DNA of 64,000 nucleotides from Margaritifera margaritifera (Eukaryota > Mollusca > Bivalvia > Unionida > Margaritiferidae): assembly GCA_029931535.1 (NCBI GenBank), contig JAQPZY010000848.1:496001-560000 (forward strand). Direction: 5' to 3'. The notes under the pieces are model-generated. The model was given only the letters and a program-made list of their open reading frames with translations. It did not search any database and was not told where the DNA came from. How positions within the stretch are numbered: the first letter of the stretch is position 1; every line of letters starts with the position of its first letter. Shown here in pieces: positions 42,951 through 56,099 of the stretch. A program made the translations under genes and the position numbers.

Positions 42951-42985
42951 TGTCTGTCTAATAGCATATTTCATTCTCATTTCAG

Positions 42986-43051
42986 ATTAAGGAGAACCAG
43001 GAATTGACGGCAATATGTGATGTACTTATCGCAAAAGTGGGTGGAAACTGA
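42986..43051 (+). CDS. TACC-family gene, last coding exon
   Basis: Acceptor TTCATTCTCATTTCAG precedes ATTAAGGAGAACCAG. The exon encodes IKENQELTAICDVLIAKVGG, Asn and TGA at 43049-43051. The KENxELTxICDxLIxK signature at the extreme C-terminus is diagnostic of TACC proteins. The frame continues exactly from the exon at 39798-39908. The 3' UTR start follows, but its poly(A) site was not fixed because AATAAA words are common to the right. Confidence 0.85.
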   Translation: MKENQELTAICDVLIAKVGGN

Positions 43052-43358
43052 TGTTACACTAGTGATAAAAATTTTCATTCTTCATTTGTCATCCTTCAAC
43101 GTCATTTAAATATCTGTTGGAGACATTAGAAATGTATTTTCTTATAAATGATGCCTGTTTGGTGGGAAATGTACATTGTTTCCTTCTTGATAATAGGACA
43201 CCCTTTCAATTTGGAATGGATGTAACTTTAGGTCTATGCTCAGTGCTGCTTTGTTATTTCCCTTAATTAATAAAATTAAAGGAAGTTGTTTCTTCAAGAG
43301 AAGTTCAGTTAATAGTGAAATCTTTTGGAAGAAATTAGTCATATATAGAGACTGAAGG

Positions 43359-44359
43359 TACAGTAAAATCTGCCATAATCATCACTTGCTGAATTTCCTG
43401 TATGAAAGCCATGTATTAAACAGTCACATGCTTTCAGTGGTCAATGGTCAGGTGTTTCCTTACAAAACAGTGGTTTCTTACCAATGTAAGCAGTCACTTG
43501 AGTGCATCAACAGTGACTGCTTTAATTATATGGATGAAGTATTTGTTTCAAACGAAATACTTCAGACTTGGAATATAGGCTTATATCTTCAAGATCTTGG
43601 ATGAATTTGATAACAAGCAAGATCCATGCTTATCCATGAGCTTGGTATCACTCAGGAAGTCATATTTTTATTATATCTGATTTTGATCAAGCTTTGACTA
43701 TATGCTAATATGATCAAGTGAGTTCAGTAATGTACAGGATCTACACATTATAATGACGTGAACTAGCATATGATTGGTTGCGTTTGTTACCACTCTAAAG
43801 ACAGTATATCTGATCCAATTTTATCAAACTTGGTAAATAGGCTCAAATCATCAAGATGATTTTGTATCTGATTAGCTAAGTTTGTCAACATGTTGGCAAT
43901 TAAATTTCTGATCATATGTTTATCACACTTGGTATAAAGGTTTATATCATGAAGATATAGAATATGTTTTATTATGAGTAATATTTATGCATGTTAATGA
44001 GGTGATCTTACATGATTGGCTGAGCTTCTTACCTAAACTATTTCAGAAAGGATGTGGATATGCTTTTAGTGGTAGGAATACTTACTAGGTGGAATATGGT
44101 ATCTCCAGTGCAATAGTTCTGACTTAAAAAGCTTAATATTTTATATTGATTGATTTTTTTTAATAGATAGAATAATATAACAATAGCAATATTAATAATA
44201 ATAGGTGCATAATATTTTTTAAAGAACCAAGTTTGAAAGGCACACCTCCTTTCAGAGGTCACCAGTGTTAAGGTTTGCCTTCATTCAGAGATCACCAGCG
44301 TTAAGAGGCCAGTTTTGACCTTTTTCCATATGTGGCTGCTTAAGATAGATTTGACTGTA
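43359..44359. mobile_element. Non-autonomous TIR transposon, copy 2
   Basis: It begins TACAGTAAAATCTGCCATAA and ends AGATAGATTTGACTGTA, with inner GAGGTCACC, TTTTGACCTTTTTCCATATG and TGGCTGCTTAAG words shared with copy 1. The interior has diverged. It lies just downstream of the TACC stop codon, probably in its 3' UTR or flank. Confidence 0.65.
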
Positions 44360-44889
44360 CATCCTCACTGGTCAATGCCTTAGCTGTGCTCTGACCAGAG
44401 ACAAGTTTCACTTTGTTAATTGTTATGGTATTTTGGTGACATTGGTTATAGTTGTATGATGTCATTGTTCTGACCAAATATTCACCAGTTTGTATCCTGG
44501 GGTTTACACAAGCAAGATGGTGGACACATGGTGATCTTCATATTTAGCAATAATTGATGTACAGAAGCAAGATGGCGGACAGGAAGTTGCAAGCTTTGAC
44601 CCTTCTTGGCCATTATTGAGTGTAAATATGACCATGTATTTGTTTAATTCTTGCTTTGAACTAATATCTATATGTATATTTAATGGGCCATCATCTCATT
44701 ATGTACACGATAATAGCCTAATGTTGATACACATTTGACGATTCTTGAAACGGATGAATTGACCTTTCAGTAAATAGTTTTTTCCTTGTACAATGAACAT
44801 AAAATAGAACATTGGAAACTTGAAGTGTCAATTAGTCATAGATCAGAAATGGTTTTGCAATGGCCTGTTGTCTATCATCTGACCATTAG

Positions 44890-45150
44890 AGGAGTCCCTG
44901 GTGGCCAAGTGGTCTAATGCACTCAACTTCAAACATCACTCCCACATCTCACCTCTGTCCGCATGAGTTCAAGTCTCAACTCACCCAATGTGGGTATGTG
45001 AGAAAGCTTGCCAGTAGCATCCATGGGTCGGTGGTTCTTCCCAGGGTCTTCCCGGGGTTCGTAATCCACCAAATATTCTGTCCATCATGTATAGCCTATC
45101 ATGTGCTGAAGAATGGCATTTAATCACACAAAGCCAAAACAAAACAAAAC
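44890..45150 (+). mobile_element. tRNA-derived SINE with 11-bp target duplication
   Basis: The head GTCCCTGGTGGCCAAGTGGT carries a Pol III A box (class II, Leu/Ser-like), and GAGTTCAAGTCTCAACTC is the B box. The body contains GGTTCTTCCCAGGGTCTTCCC and a CAAAACAAAACAAAACC tail. CTGACCATTAG flanks it at 44879-44889 and 45151-45161. Confidence 0.9.
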
Positions 45151-45164
45151 CTGACCATTAGCAC

Positions 45165-46150
45165 AAGTTTTGGTCATTGCACCTCCTAAACTTCTTGGAG
45201 GGTCACCCTGAAACTTTTTGCACACATTCTGTGCAAGGTTTACTAGGTCTTAAATTAAAATGGTGCCAGTCCAACATAAGACTTTATATGATGTCTAGTT
45301 GGCCTTAAATGAAACTGGTTTAAATCTTACTTACAATATGGCCACCATATTGGTCATTTCACAAAAATCTTGTTCTCACTACTTCTCCAGAATGGATAGT
45401 CATATCAGCAGGGAGTTTTTACTACAAGAAAGACTTGTGACTTCTAGTTGGTTCTAAATCAAAATGTTTTCCATTGAACATTAATTATAGCAATTATAGT
45501 TGCCATCTTGAAAATCTTGATATTGCTACTATTCCTCCTGAGCAGATGGTTATATCAACATAGGGTTATCACTAAGATATCTGATAATGTCTAACGGTCC
45601 TTATTACAGATAGTGCTGATCAATGGTAGCGATCTTGAAAATTTTGTTATCAATACTCCTTTTGATGGGATGGTCATATTGAAATGTGGCTTTCACTGCA
45701 GCACTTCTCAGTGTGTATAGTTGGTCCTAATTGAAAATAATACCAATGTGACCTCATAAAATGTTTAAAATCTCATTGCAGCTACTTCTCCTAAATGGAT
45801 GGTTATACCAACATTTAAAACAAAACAAACTTCTTTCTTTGCATTGCATAGTTATTCCCATATTAAAATAATGGTGAGCTAACCCCCATCATGGCTCCGA
45901 TGATGGCCACCCAAGAAATCATTTTGCAGCTAACTTTTCAGAACTGATGGTCTTATCAACATTGGGTTTTCACTAAAACTCTATTTCAGCAATATATAGC
46001 TGCTTCTGAGTGCAAATGGTGTTCATCTGACCTCCAGGATTGCAACACAGTGGCCATATTGAAAATATGTTTATCACTACTCCTTGTCAGTGAAAGCAAT
46101 GACATGGGGATTTCACTAAAATACTTTTTGCAATATTTAATTGCATCTGA
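45165..46150 (-). repeat. Dispersed repeat tract, reverse orientation
   Basis: Words such as CTAGTTGGTCCTAA, AAATGGTGCCAG, ATGGCCACCATATTGG and CTACTCCT are complements of the units at 32230-33160 and 56100-57480. They are strongly diverged. Confidence 0.7.
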
Positions 46151-49100
46151 ATGAAAATGGTACATATTGACTACCAACATATCCACACTTTTGTGAAGGA
46201 GTTTTGAAACAAGACGTAATTGACCTTGGATTCAAATCAAAGGTCGTTACTTGCATTTGTATATTTATTGGGATCGTGAACACAGTGACTCGTACATATG
46301 CAAGTGAACTTCGACCACATTTTGTATTTAGTTGAATTCCAATGAACACGGTGACAGCACAGTGACTTTGATTTTAATGTCAAAAGTCATGATTTGCATT
46401 TCAGCTGTATTGGTTTGTGAGCATGATAACACACCTTAAAACAAACATGTACGAGTTGTATTTTATTAAATCCAGTTTCTGGATATATCTGATAAATATC
46501 ATGAATGATACCACAGAAATAACGGGTTTATTTTGCCAAAAAGATGCCATTAACTTTTTGAGTGATTCCAAATATTTTTAGTGATCAGTGTCTAAGTTGT
46601 TAGAGTTTTACTATATGTATGCGGGTCCATTCTAGGATGCACGATTGTGGAATTCACACTAATTTCTAAAAATCATGGCAAAAGACTGACCAAATATGCA
46701 AAAATTGCTCATTATATTGGCATGCCCTGCTTTCATTAACGTTTTAAAATCTTTTGAGTATTTATCTTTTTAAAATGGCGGAAATTCCCCCCTTCCCCAT
46801 TCCCCAACAACAACAAATTTTAGGCTCTAGAATAGATCCTGTCTGTGAGAGATTATTTTTAATGAGAATTAAATACAAACATTTAAAGATATTTTTAAAA
46901 TGGTCTCATTAGAACTTTGAATTTGTGTTTTAAACACAGAAGTTATATGTTAGACTTTCTATGCTTCTTTATATTTTAGTGCCAATGTTAGAAATATCAC
47001 AAATAGACTATAATCCTTAGATACTTTTCTGTTTAGCATATTGAAATTAATTGATCAAGTTTTATTTGAAGACAGATGTAAATAATATTCTAGTTTTATA
47101 AAATTGTCTTCATGAACTATTGTGCTGTGATTGCCTTGTATCTGCAAGATTTGCATTGTATTCATTAATTCAAATATTTGGTTAACACATAGCTTCATTA
47201 ACACTAAAAGCTGTTTTATTGATCATGAAGGAACAAGAATAGTGCAAGATAGATATACATGTATATTGAAGTTAAGGCTGTACATGTGCTTGCAAATTTT
47301 AAGATCATCATCGGTGTGAAAGATGTATAAGTATGCTACTAGCTTGCCCTTTTTTGGGAAAGTTTGAAAATAAACACACCAGAATGATAACTTCAACCAC
47401 ATTAGCAGCTTTGTTGCTGGTTTATATACTAAAATTAGCTGTATTGTCAATTTCTAAACTATTTCCTGAAGTATTGAGGCTACTTTTAGAAGGTTTTGAG
47501 CTATTGAAGATACATACATACTGTAAATTATGGATAATAAGCATATATGCTTATTTTGTAAATAAGTGAAGGTTGTTTGTGCTTATTATATCTCACTGCA
47601 AGATGGTGGCATCAGATTAGAGTCTATGCTATTTGTTCTAATTAGGATTCCATGCAAACAGCATAAATATGATCTGCCGGCATATTATACAAATTAATGC
47701 ATGGTTGGGATATCAGTATAAAATATGGATAGTGGTGAGCAAAACAAATGCTTATTTGCTTAGCTGTACACATCTAGTGTATGCTGGTCCTTGTGAACTA
47801 TATACAACCATTTTTCTTGATTAATGGGAAGGTAATTTCTAGCTCTCAGAATGGTCTTACTGTATGTGACATAAAACCTGTACTGTGGATTTAACAAATT
47901 ATTATTTGGGTACATTTTGTGAAGTTGAAGCTCATCATAATAAGTGTACATCAGCAGTATAAAAAACAACATCCTCATCATGTGTATGTACATATTAGAA
48001 CAGTTTGCTCCCATTGTGTTGGGAATTCTCCACTTTGGAGGTGCGTTGTCATTCCCAATATGGTCACAGTGAATATTGTCACATTTGACTGTACTCTTAT
48101 GTGACTCCAACAGATCTTCACTGTCCAAGAGTCTGGTAAATGTCTGTAAAATTTTTACTATTAGGTGTCATGTGTTTCTTTTTTCTTCTGTTAGAAAAAT
48201 AACTATGAATTCCATATACTGTGTAGGCACTATGTGTGCATGAGCAATAAATGTAAACATATTTAAAATGTACTTTGAATGTGGTAGAATTTATTGGTGC
48301 CCCTTTTAAATACTTAATGATGATTTGCAAGATTTTCACACAGAAGCAAAACCTGTATTACCAATGTATATTTTATATGGTTGGTCCAAAAATAAAACAA
48401 AAATGACAATTTTTGTGCAAATAATATGATCTGAATTTTTAATAAGAATGCTAACAAACCTGCGACTTTACCAGATTTTTGGAAAGTCTCATTTTCAGAT
48501 TTACAATCATTTGTATAGACATTTAGCAGACCCTTATATTGGGAAGATCTCATGAAGCAACATGAGAGATCTGGTTGAACAAAATTGCAATGAAAAAATA
48601 TAGGTTAGATTACTTTTTTGAGATTGATTTAACCTGTATAATTAAGTGGTAGTGAGATCTTAAGCATGCATAGTGGCAAGTACAAAAAATATCAGCAAGT
48701 TCTATAAAGGTTTTAGCAGCTGCTTCCCTCCCATGAGGCATGCTTCAATCCTACAAGGCATGCCGAGATCTAGAAATGTATGCTCAGTAATGGATATGTT
48801 TTTTTTTATTATTCATGTTCTAACGCCAAAAAGGATGTGTGCACTTGTTAACGCATGTGTGGATGTTACATCAAATAAGGTATATTTAGACTTAAGTAAT
48901 CGTAATGTGACTTTTGTGAAAAGAGACCATTTGCAAGAAATTTTAATCCAGATATTATGCTAATTTTGTGAGCAGTATTGAAATATAAAGAAAATTTCAA
49001 TGGATGAATTCAAACTGTAGTTTCAGCATGTTCTTTCATTTATACATACTAAGTAATGCATGTTTTCCTGCATGTTACACGAAACCTATTATTTTGGTAC

Positions 49101-52100
49101 ATACAGTATATATTCATACCAGCCAACTCATGCTATCACATGAAAAACATGGTTTTAAACTGCCAAACATGCAGATATGGAGGTCACTTGAAAAAATATC
49201 AATTCCCAAATATCCAGCCATGACAAGTGGTGGTGGGGGTTTGGGGGTGTTTTTGGGACTATCACACTGAAAATAAAGTCTCTTTTGAACGAATATTTAA
49301 TTTTGGAAAGCATTTGGAGCTTATTAATGTCTTCAGCAAGATATTGGTACACAACAGATTTTATTGTACATTGTATCCAGTCGAATGTATTATGATTCAG
49401 AACACAATTTGAAATTTTGATATTGCTGATCCAGAAAACGAAGATCACAGAAAATATCTGGAATTGATATCTGGAACTAGAATTGGAGCAATTCTCTTTT
49501 AAAAATTATATAAAGTGAATAAGATAAAGTAAAAACGTAAGGCATGTTGATGTTATTAATAAAGGAAGGTTATATTAATGAAAACAATAAAATGAAAATA
49601 CTGGGTATATTTACATTTTTAGTCATTGTTTATTTGTTATGGCATCTTTTAACATTTTATATCCCATCATTAAAATTTAAAAAGATTACTTGAGCAAATA
49701 ATATATATATAAATTGTTTTTTTCTTCATGACAACATATCAATTAATGTGGTCACACATGATGACTCCACTTGCAACAACAAACCCCTTCAAACAAGACA
49801 AATTCCCACTACTGTTAAGGAAGTTGGCATGTATGTATATTATTTATACACCTTGAAGCATAAACAATGTATATAATTCAGTATATTTATATATTGGGGT
49901 AAGTGTTGGAGAAATACTAAAGTGGATCATGTACCATTCACACATTTGCCAGCATCAGGATCTTTCTTCGCATTTGATATAAAATTAAAGGTAAATGATG
50001 GAAAATAGTTCCAGGCTTCATTTTCAACAACTGCCAATTGAACAGACAAAGGATTATTCTACTACTATGACTACAGATTAAATTTCAAACTATATCCTTT
50101 AGTTTTTATCACTGCTTCTACCTAAAGCTTTATTTTGTTTACCTTCAAAAAGATCTCCCTCTTTACAAAGATATCAGATTTATTCAATCATAAATTTAAG
50201 AAGACATAGTAATGACAAAGATTCATTGTTGATTTATGTCACACATATCTTTGTAGAGATGGAATCACTTGTAACCGACTTTAAGAATTGTGCCAGTGGA
50301 CAGAAAAGTACTTGTTGTTTCCTTTAAATGGTTTATCTTCTTTGTAAGATACATTTGTAAGATATAGCAAGAAATGTTAATTTTATTGGATCAAAAGTTG
50401 GACTTGTAACATTAAACCATATGCTTATTTCTATATAAACCAGTATTCATGTTCTTGATGTGTACTTGACATATGGATCAAAAGGGAAATAACTCTTACA
50501 ATTTCTATTCTGTCCACAAGCACCTGTGGCTATTAAGGTTGTGGGTTCAAATTATCTTTTTGCTTATTTCAGACTGAGACATCTGCATGATCACAGATAA
50601 CCAGTAGTGATAACACCCTGCCAACAGCCTAGCAGTCACCAACCATGGCATTCAACTAATCATTGAGCATGATGCCAAGCCTTTAGCATATGCTTGGCAT
50701 AATACCAAGCTTTTAGCATTTTAGTCATTTTTGCATATGGACTTGCCCTTTAATATGATTCTTGTGCCCTTTGCAGCTGTGTAATGATCTAAATTCTTAT
50801 CATTTGGAAATCATATTTTGTCAAAACACTTTAAAATGAAAGGATTTGTTCTCATTATCAAAAACTTTGCATTTAGAGATAATAAAACGCTTAGCGTTTT
50901 GCTATACAGATATATAATTGCAGTTAAATTACTAGTATACTGTCATACAGGTCAATATTGAAGTTGTAATTTTTTAGAGTTTCCTACAGAGTATTGGATC
51001 CATACTTATTTTATTGGCATTCACATATACTGTACCTACCCTATAGTACACATATAATACTTACATTTATCTTTATTGAATATCTCAAGCCCTGTCTTGG
51101 CTATTGGCAATGAAAAGACTTTGTAAGAAATACAGTAATAGTACCTGCTACTCTCAGGCTTAGAGAAAGTTTGTCTTCTTCTTATTTGTTTTAATAAAAT
51201 CTTAAGTATTCTAAAGTATTATAATTTGCAAATGGTAAGACATAGGTATAACTTTATAGTGGTGATAGCAACAGCATTGCAATCATCAACTGTAAGATTC
51301 GATATTTAAGTGACTGCTGTGTTAAAGGTTGTTTTATCCAGAGGGGTATATCATAGCACTGCATAGGCAAGACATTGTGTTTTGTGAAATCCTTGTTTCT
51401 CCGGTTGCTTTCCCTTTGCGTGCCTATTCATGGCTTCAAAAGTTTCCCATTATGTCTTTTTGTAAGAATTAGACATGGATTAGGTGCACTTTATGTAGTT
51501 TTTTTTTATATTTTAAGATTTGTTTTCTTTTTCAGCTGGGTTACAAGATTTTTGCTTTTTGCAAAATGTGAACCCAACTGTGGCACAGGCATGGTTCTAT
51601 ATTATCAAAACTTTTTGAGCAAGAAACTCAACCTCTATCCCAAGAGCAATGAATTAGATACATTATACCTAGCATATCCTTGAAATTCTAAAATTTGGCT
51701 TGCTCATAGAGGAACCAGAGTTAAGAAAATCCCTAATGTTCTGAGATAACAACTTGATTCTAATCAAAGTTAAAAAATTTTGGACTTTGATATTAAGCTT
51801 GAGTGTCTTGCTCAAAATGTTTCGAGAATGAGGACCAGATGTGTCTGCAGATTGGGTTTACATTGTTCTCAGATTTGCTGGTACATTATGCCACCTCATA
51901 CACAGGTCTATGCTGTTTGCAGTTGAATACATGTTGCATATGTGTAAATACTCAATTAGCATCGTTACAGTAAAACATGAAATTGTGAGTTTCTGAACTT
52001 TAAGTAACAACGTTCAAACCTAATGGTGTGCCTGACAGATTTGTTATTTATTCAAATCTGCATGTAAAGATCAAACATCAGCACAGTGAATTTGAATGGA

Positions 52101-52490
52101 AAAAAATGTATATTTCTTGTTTGGCTGGAGTAGGTTTTGAAGATTTTTCAATTGGCCAGTATAGTTGTCAGAGTAATATAAAAATGAAAAATTGAGCCAA
52201 ATGTAAAACTTTATCAAAGGGGATATTTTCTTCTTTTAGAAACATACAATATCCTTTAAAGCAAGGAAAGATTATGCCTCTTGTGCATAATGAAAACCAA
52301 AATTAAAATGTGTGCCTATAGTGGGACGAAGGTTATTCCTAGAGTTTTATATAGAGATATGTAAAAGCATAATATTGCCAACTAAAATTACATGAATATC
52401 AGAAGGGCATTCAGTTGTTAATGCCAACTTTGTAGGATCATACATCACATTGGTAAACGATTACACTTAATACAAAAATAGTAGATGCAT
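46151..52490. other. Host spacer, possibly TACC 3' flank
   Basis: AT-rich DNA with scattered AATAAA words (for example 49557, 49587). ORFs up to 122 codons (47760-48128 minus; 51375-51683 plus) show no recognisable domain or splice context. I see no gene that can be supported. Confidence 0.45.
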
Positions 52491-52496
52491 ACCAAA

Positions 52497-52565
52497 GTAG
52501 TGGTACTGTGGAAATGGATTAGCAGACAAAGTAACGGTACTGTGGAAATGGATTAGCAGACAAAG
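52497..52565 (+). repeat. Two-copy tandem duplication, ~36 bp
   Basis: GGTACTGTGGAAATGGATTA plus GCAGACAAAGTA occurs twice in a row with one difference near the junction, just left of the 100-bp repeat. Confidence 0.9.
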
Positions 52566-52571
52566 TACTGG

Positions 52572-52670
52572 AACTTATAACATGAAAAATCAGACAACTT
52601 ATACATAACAAATTCCTACAAATGACTTGTTGATGATAAACATTTTTCTCATATTTACTACTAAAAGTTA
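52572..52670 (+). repeat. ~100-bp dispersed repeat, copy 2
   Basis: Direct copy of 36971-37070. Confidence 0.85.
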
Positions 52671-53154
52671 ACTGCAAACTCACTATTAAGTACATATGAT
52701 CACAAACATGTCACAAATAGATAATGGCTTTCACACAAAATTTAAACGTTGTGGCTAAGTGCACAGCATGTCTAAGAAAAATTAACACTTCTTGCGAAAC
52801 TTAACACTATTACACATGATCATATTCATGCTCAAATGTACCAGGTTAATGCACAAGTGCAGAAAATTGACACACACTCGCATACACACTCATTTATAGG
52901 ACACATATCCACAAAAGTGTCTAAAATACATAAAGGCTTTCTTACAAGCTCATCTCGAGTGGCAATGACTAGTAACATGTCTAAGACTCATATAACCACT
53001 ACTACCAAGATTCATATCCCCTACTATTGATCAATTTTATTTTGGTCGATCTATCAATTCTTTCAACAAAGTCTGACCAGGAACAAAATATGAGAGCTTG
53101 TGTCATGAAGCAAATGCGATCATTTAATCAAATATCGACATTTATTAGTGTAAA

Positions 53155-53375
53155 CTTGGTTGCCACAACGGTCTGATTTACACATTTTCCCAACATCCCA
53201 TGACTTGTTTGATGGCAAAAGTTTCTTTCTCGTGACAACCATTTTAAATAACACGCCCCGGGTTGAACCAAGAATCACCTAGAAATGACACACATGTATA
53301 TCGCCAATAATATAACTTGGTTGCAACAGCGGTCTGACTTACACATTTTCCCAACATCCCATGACTTGTTTGATT
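53155..53375 (+). repeat. Two direct copies of a ~60-bp sequence
   Basis: ACTTGGTTGCCACAACGGTC through CCCATGACTTGTTTGAT occurs at about 53155-53213 and 53321-53375, about 166 bp apart and nearly identical, suggesting a ~166-bp tandem duplication. Confidence 0.85.
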
Positions 53376-55464
53376 AGAAATCAAATAATGTAATCGCAGT
53401 CCTTTCTGTACTCCAGCACTCAACCCTTGTAGACAAACAAAACATATGGCAGACTTTGCTAGGCACTCTACAGTCATAAATTACTGCATTTTTTCTTCGA
53501 CAATTTTCACCCGCGATTATTAAAGGTCATGGTCATATGACGTATGGGCAGGGGCTCTCACTAAGAATGACACAATTTTGTTTCGGAAGATCGAAATGCG
53601 TAAACGGTAAGAGCAACGAATACCAAAACAACAGGTACCGGTCGCAGACTTAATGTTGAAAGAGTAAAATCCTTAAAGAAAATATAAACATCATACCGAG
53701 TGACAAAAGGTTCTCAAAGCTGTGACCCGATTTGATACTCTGCCCTATCTAACATACTATATAATAGTCAACAATCCTTGGCTAGAGAAGATGGGGCTAA
53801 TTAATCTGGCGCCATGTGAAGAGGTTAAGAAAATAAAACTACGTGCTGAATAAATATTTTGTTGTCGAATCCGCTGAATTGACAATAGAAATGTTCAAAA
53901 TTGGAATTATAAGGATTAAATGATCATGATCAGACTTTACTTTGTGAGTGATTGGATAAAATTTACACTTCGATAAATACCCAACGATGATCATGTAATC
54001 CTATACTAAATAATTAAGTAGACTTAGTAACTTGTAACTTGTTACTGACCTGACATAGAATTTTATTGGATCAGTATGATTTTCTGACGTACTCCGTGTG
54101 ATTCTATAATTACCTAGTTTTTTCAAATTTATCAAACTCCATTTGTTTTAGCAAATCGTCAAAATTCTCTCACATGTATACCATCTGAGATGATAACACT
54201 GCATACTCAAAAACAATATGCATACTTGATAATACAGAATCAGTGCTGTCCCTGGCCGCTTTAAGAGGGCACTACACCTGACCCTTTGATAGGCACACTG
54301 CCGTGCTCGAGGCATGAATAGCTCTGGGAACTGCACTGGCTTAAATATCCATAGGTAAAATTCTACATGTGCATCTGCATCATTAACCTCTGTTTTTTAC
54401 CTGCGCTAGTGGAGTGCATAAAAGAACCATCTCTTGTCACGAGGGTACCCTTAGAAGAGACATTACCATACTCAAAAAGACTTGGCAGGCAACCACGGAA
54501 GTTCATGCCTCCTTGGGACAACAACGGCTTAATACAACCAAGGTTTTGTTTTATCATGTGTGTGACGCAAATTCTGGTATACTATAGGTTAAACTCCTGT
54601 GTTTCTGATCGCAAAACAAGCTCTGTAATGATGTGTTATTGTAGAAACATATATTACATAAGCTTTTAATACCTTTTCTCAGGGAAGGAATCGTGGCTTC
54701 ACTTTCTGACTGTTCAGACCCATCTGTTTCATTTGGCGTACTTTTAATTTTAAAAGTATGTGTCACATATCACATAGTGGAGTGACAGACCTGTAATTGT
54801 TCAAATCGTCCTTTAATATTCAACCAAATTAGTTATGACATGTAATAGAGGAACTGCATACTCAATTATTCAGACTGCCATAATTGAATGGACACTGCAA
54901 TGATTAACATATTCATATATACTTCTGTAATGGAATATATAATAGACATATACATCTATACCTGTGTGTGAAGTAGCCGACGGGAAATCACAGCTGCTTT
55001 AAAACAGGATTGGGCAAAATAACAGGGTTGAAGAACCCAATTAAAGCATTACATTTGTATTAAAATTGAAAAGTAGGGCATAATAAATGCTATAATTGTT
55101 TAATGTAACAAACTAGTGGAGTCAACTCGTTTACTGGCTGATCCGGTCCAGCTGTTTCAACTGGTCTACCTATAAGTTTGAAAATATGTTGTGCAATACG
55201 TACAGATGCAAGACACTTATTTATAACTGCATATATATTGAAATGAATTTTGAGACCAGAAAAGTGGAACTGTTACTGATCCTTAAAGGTACCAACTTGC
55301 TAAACAAAGCTCCATGAAAGAATTTAGACATTTAAAATACACATACTCCATAAGAAAGAAAACTTAGTACTATCACTTATACATACCTTCTCTTCAGGAA
55401 CTTATTCTGCATTGCTTGGTTTACTGACTAGAAACATGGAAACTCAAAATACGCCTTGATTTTT

Positions 55465-55545
<81 letters not shown>

Positions 55546-56099
55546 CAAAAACGAAATGGTATACATATATTTACTAAGTATCCGGTAATACATGTGTAAT
55601 ATAAGTTTCACATGTATATCTGACAAACGCGAGACATGTTTCATCTTCTAGGATACTTTACTTCTAGAACATGTTTTTTACACGTCCTTCATATGTAAAT
55701 CAAAATCATTTTACATATGTCCTGTTTATTATATGAGATGCAACATAAAAAAACATTTCACATCACATGTTTACATATATGGTTCAAAGATATAAAAATT
55801 CTTAAACAGTCTTCTACTGTGATCACAATTATACAATAAACTTATGGTTGCAATAAATTGGATCATCTCACAATATAGTATCGTGTATGGATTGCAAAAT
55901 CTTCACATTATCATTTAAAGACTGTAACATTACATTGCCTACTTACAACAACCATTATTATTACACAAATATGTACTTCTCCTATGACATAAATCTGCTT
56001 GAAAACATTGAAACCTCTGTTTTAAGCTGGAGCATTTTAGATCTAAATTGTAATTTGCGGGAAGAACTTCCGAATGCAATGTGTTCCTATAAGTGTTGA
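53376..56099. other. Host spacer
   Basis: No supported gene. ORFs at 54363-54669 on both strands are short and unrecognised. A (TA)n run of about 34 units lies at 55473-55540. Confidence 0.45.
55473..55540. repeat. (TA)n microsatellite
   Basis: An uninterrupted TA run preceded by GTGTGTG. Confidence 0.97.

Larger units (their letters stand above)
39909..42985 (+). other. Intron of the TACC-family gene
   Basis: The intron runs from GTAAGA to TTCTCATTTCAG, 3077 nt. It contains a TIR transposon (40003-41104) and a tandem tract (42440-42950). Other ORFs (41774-41995; 42072-42440) are antisense and unrecognised. Confidence 0.75.
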
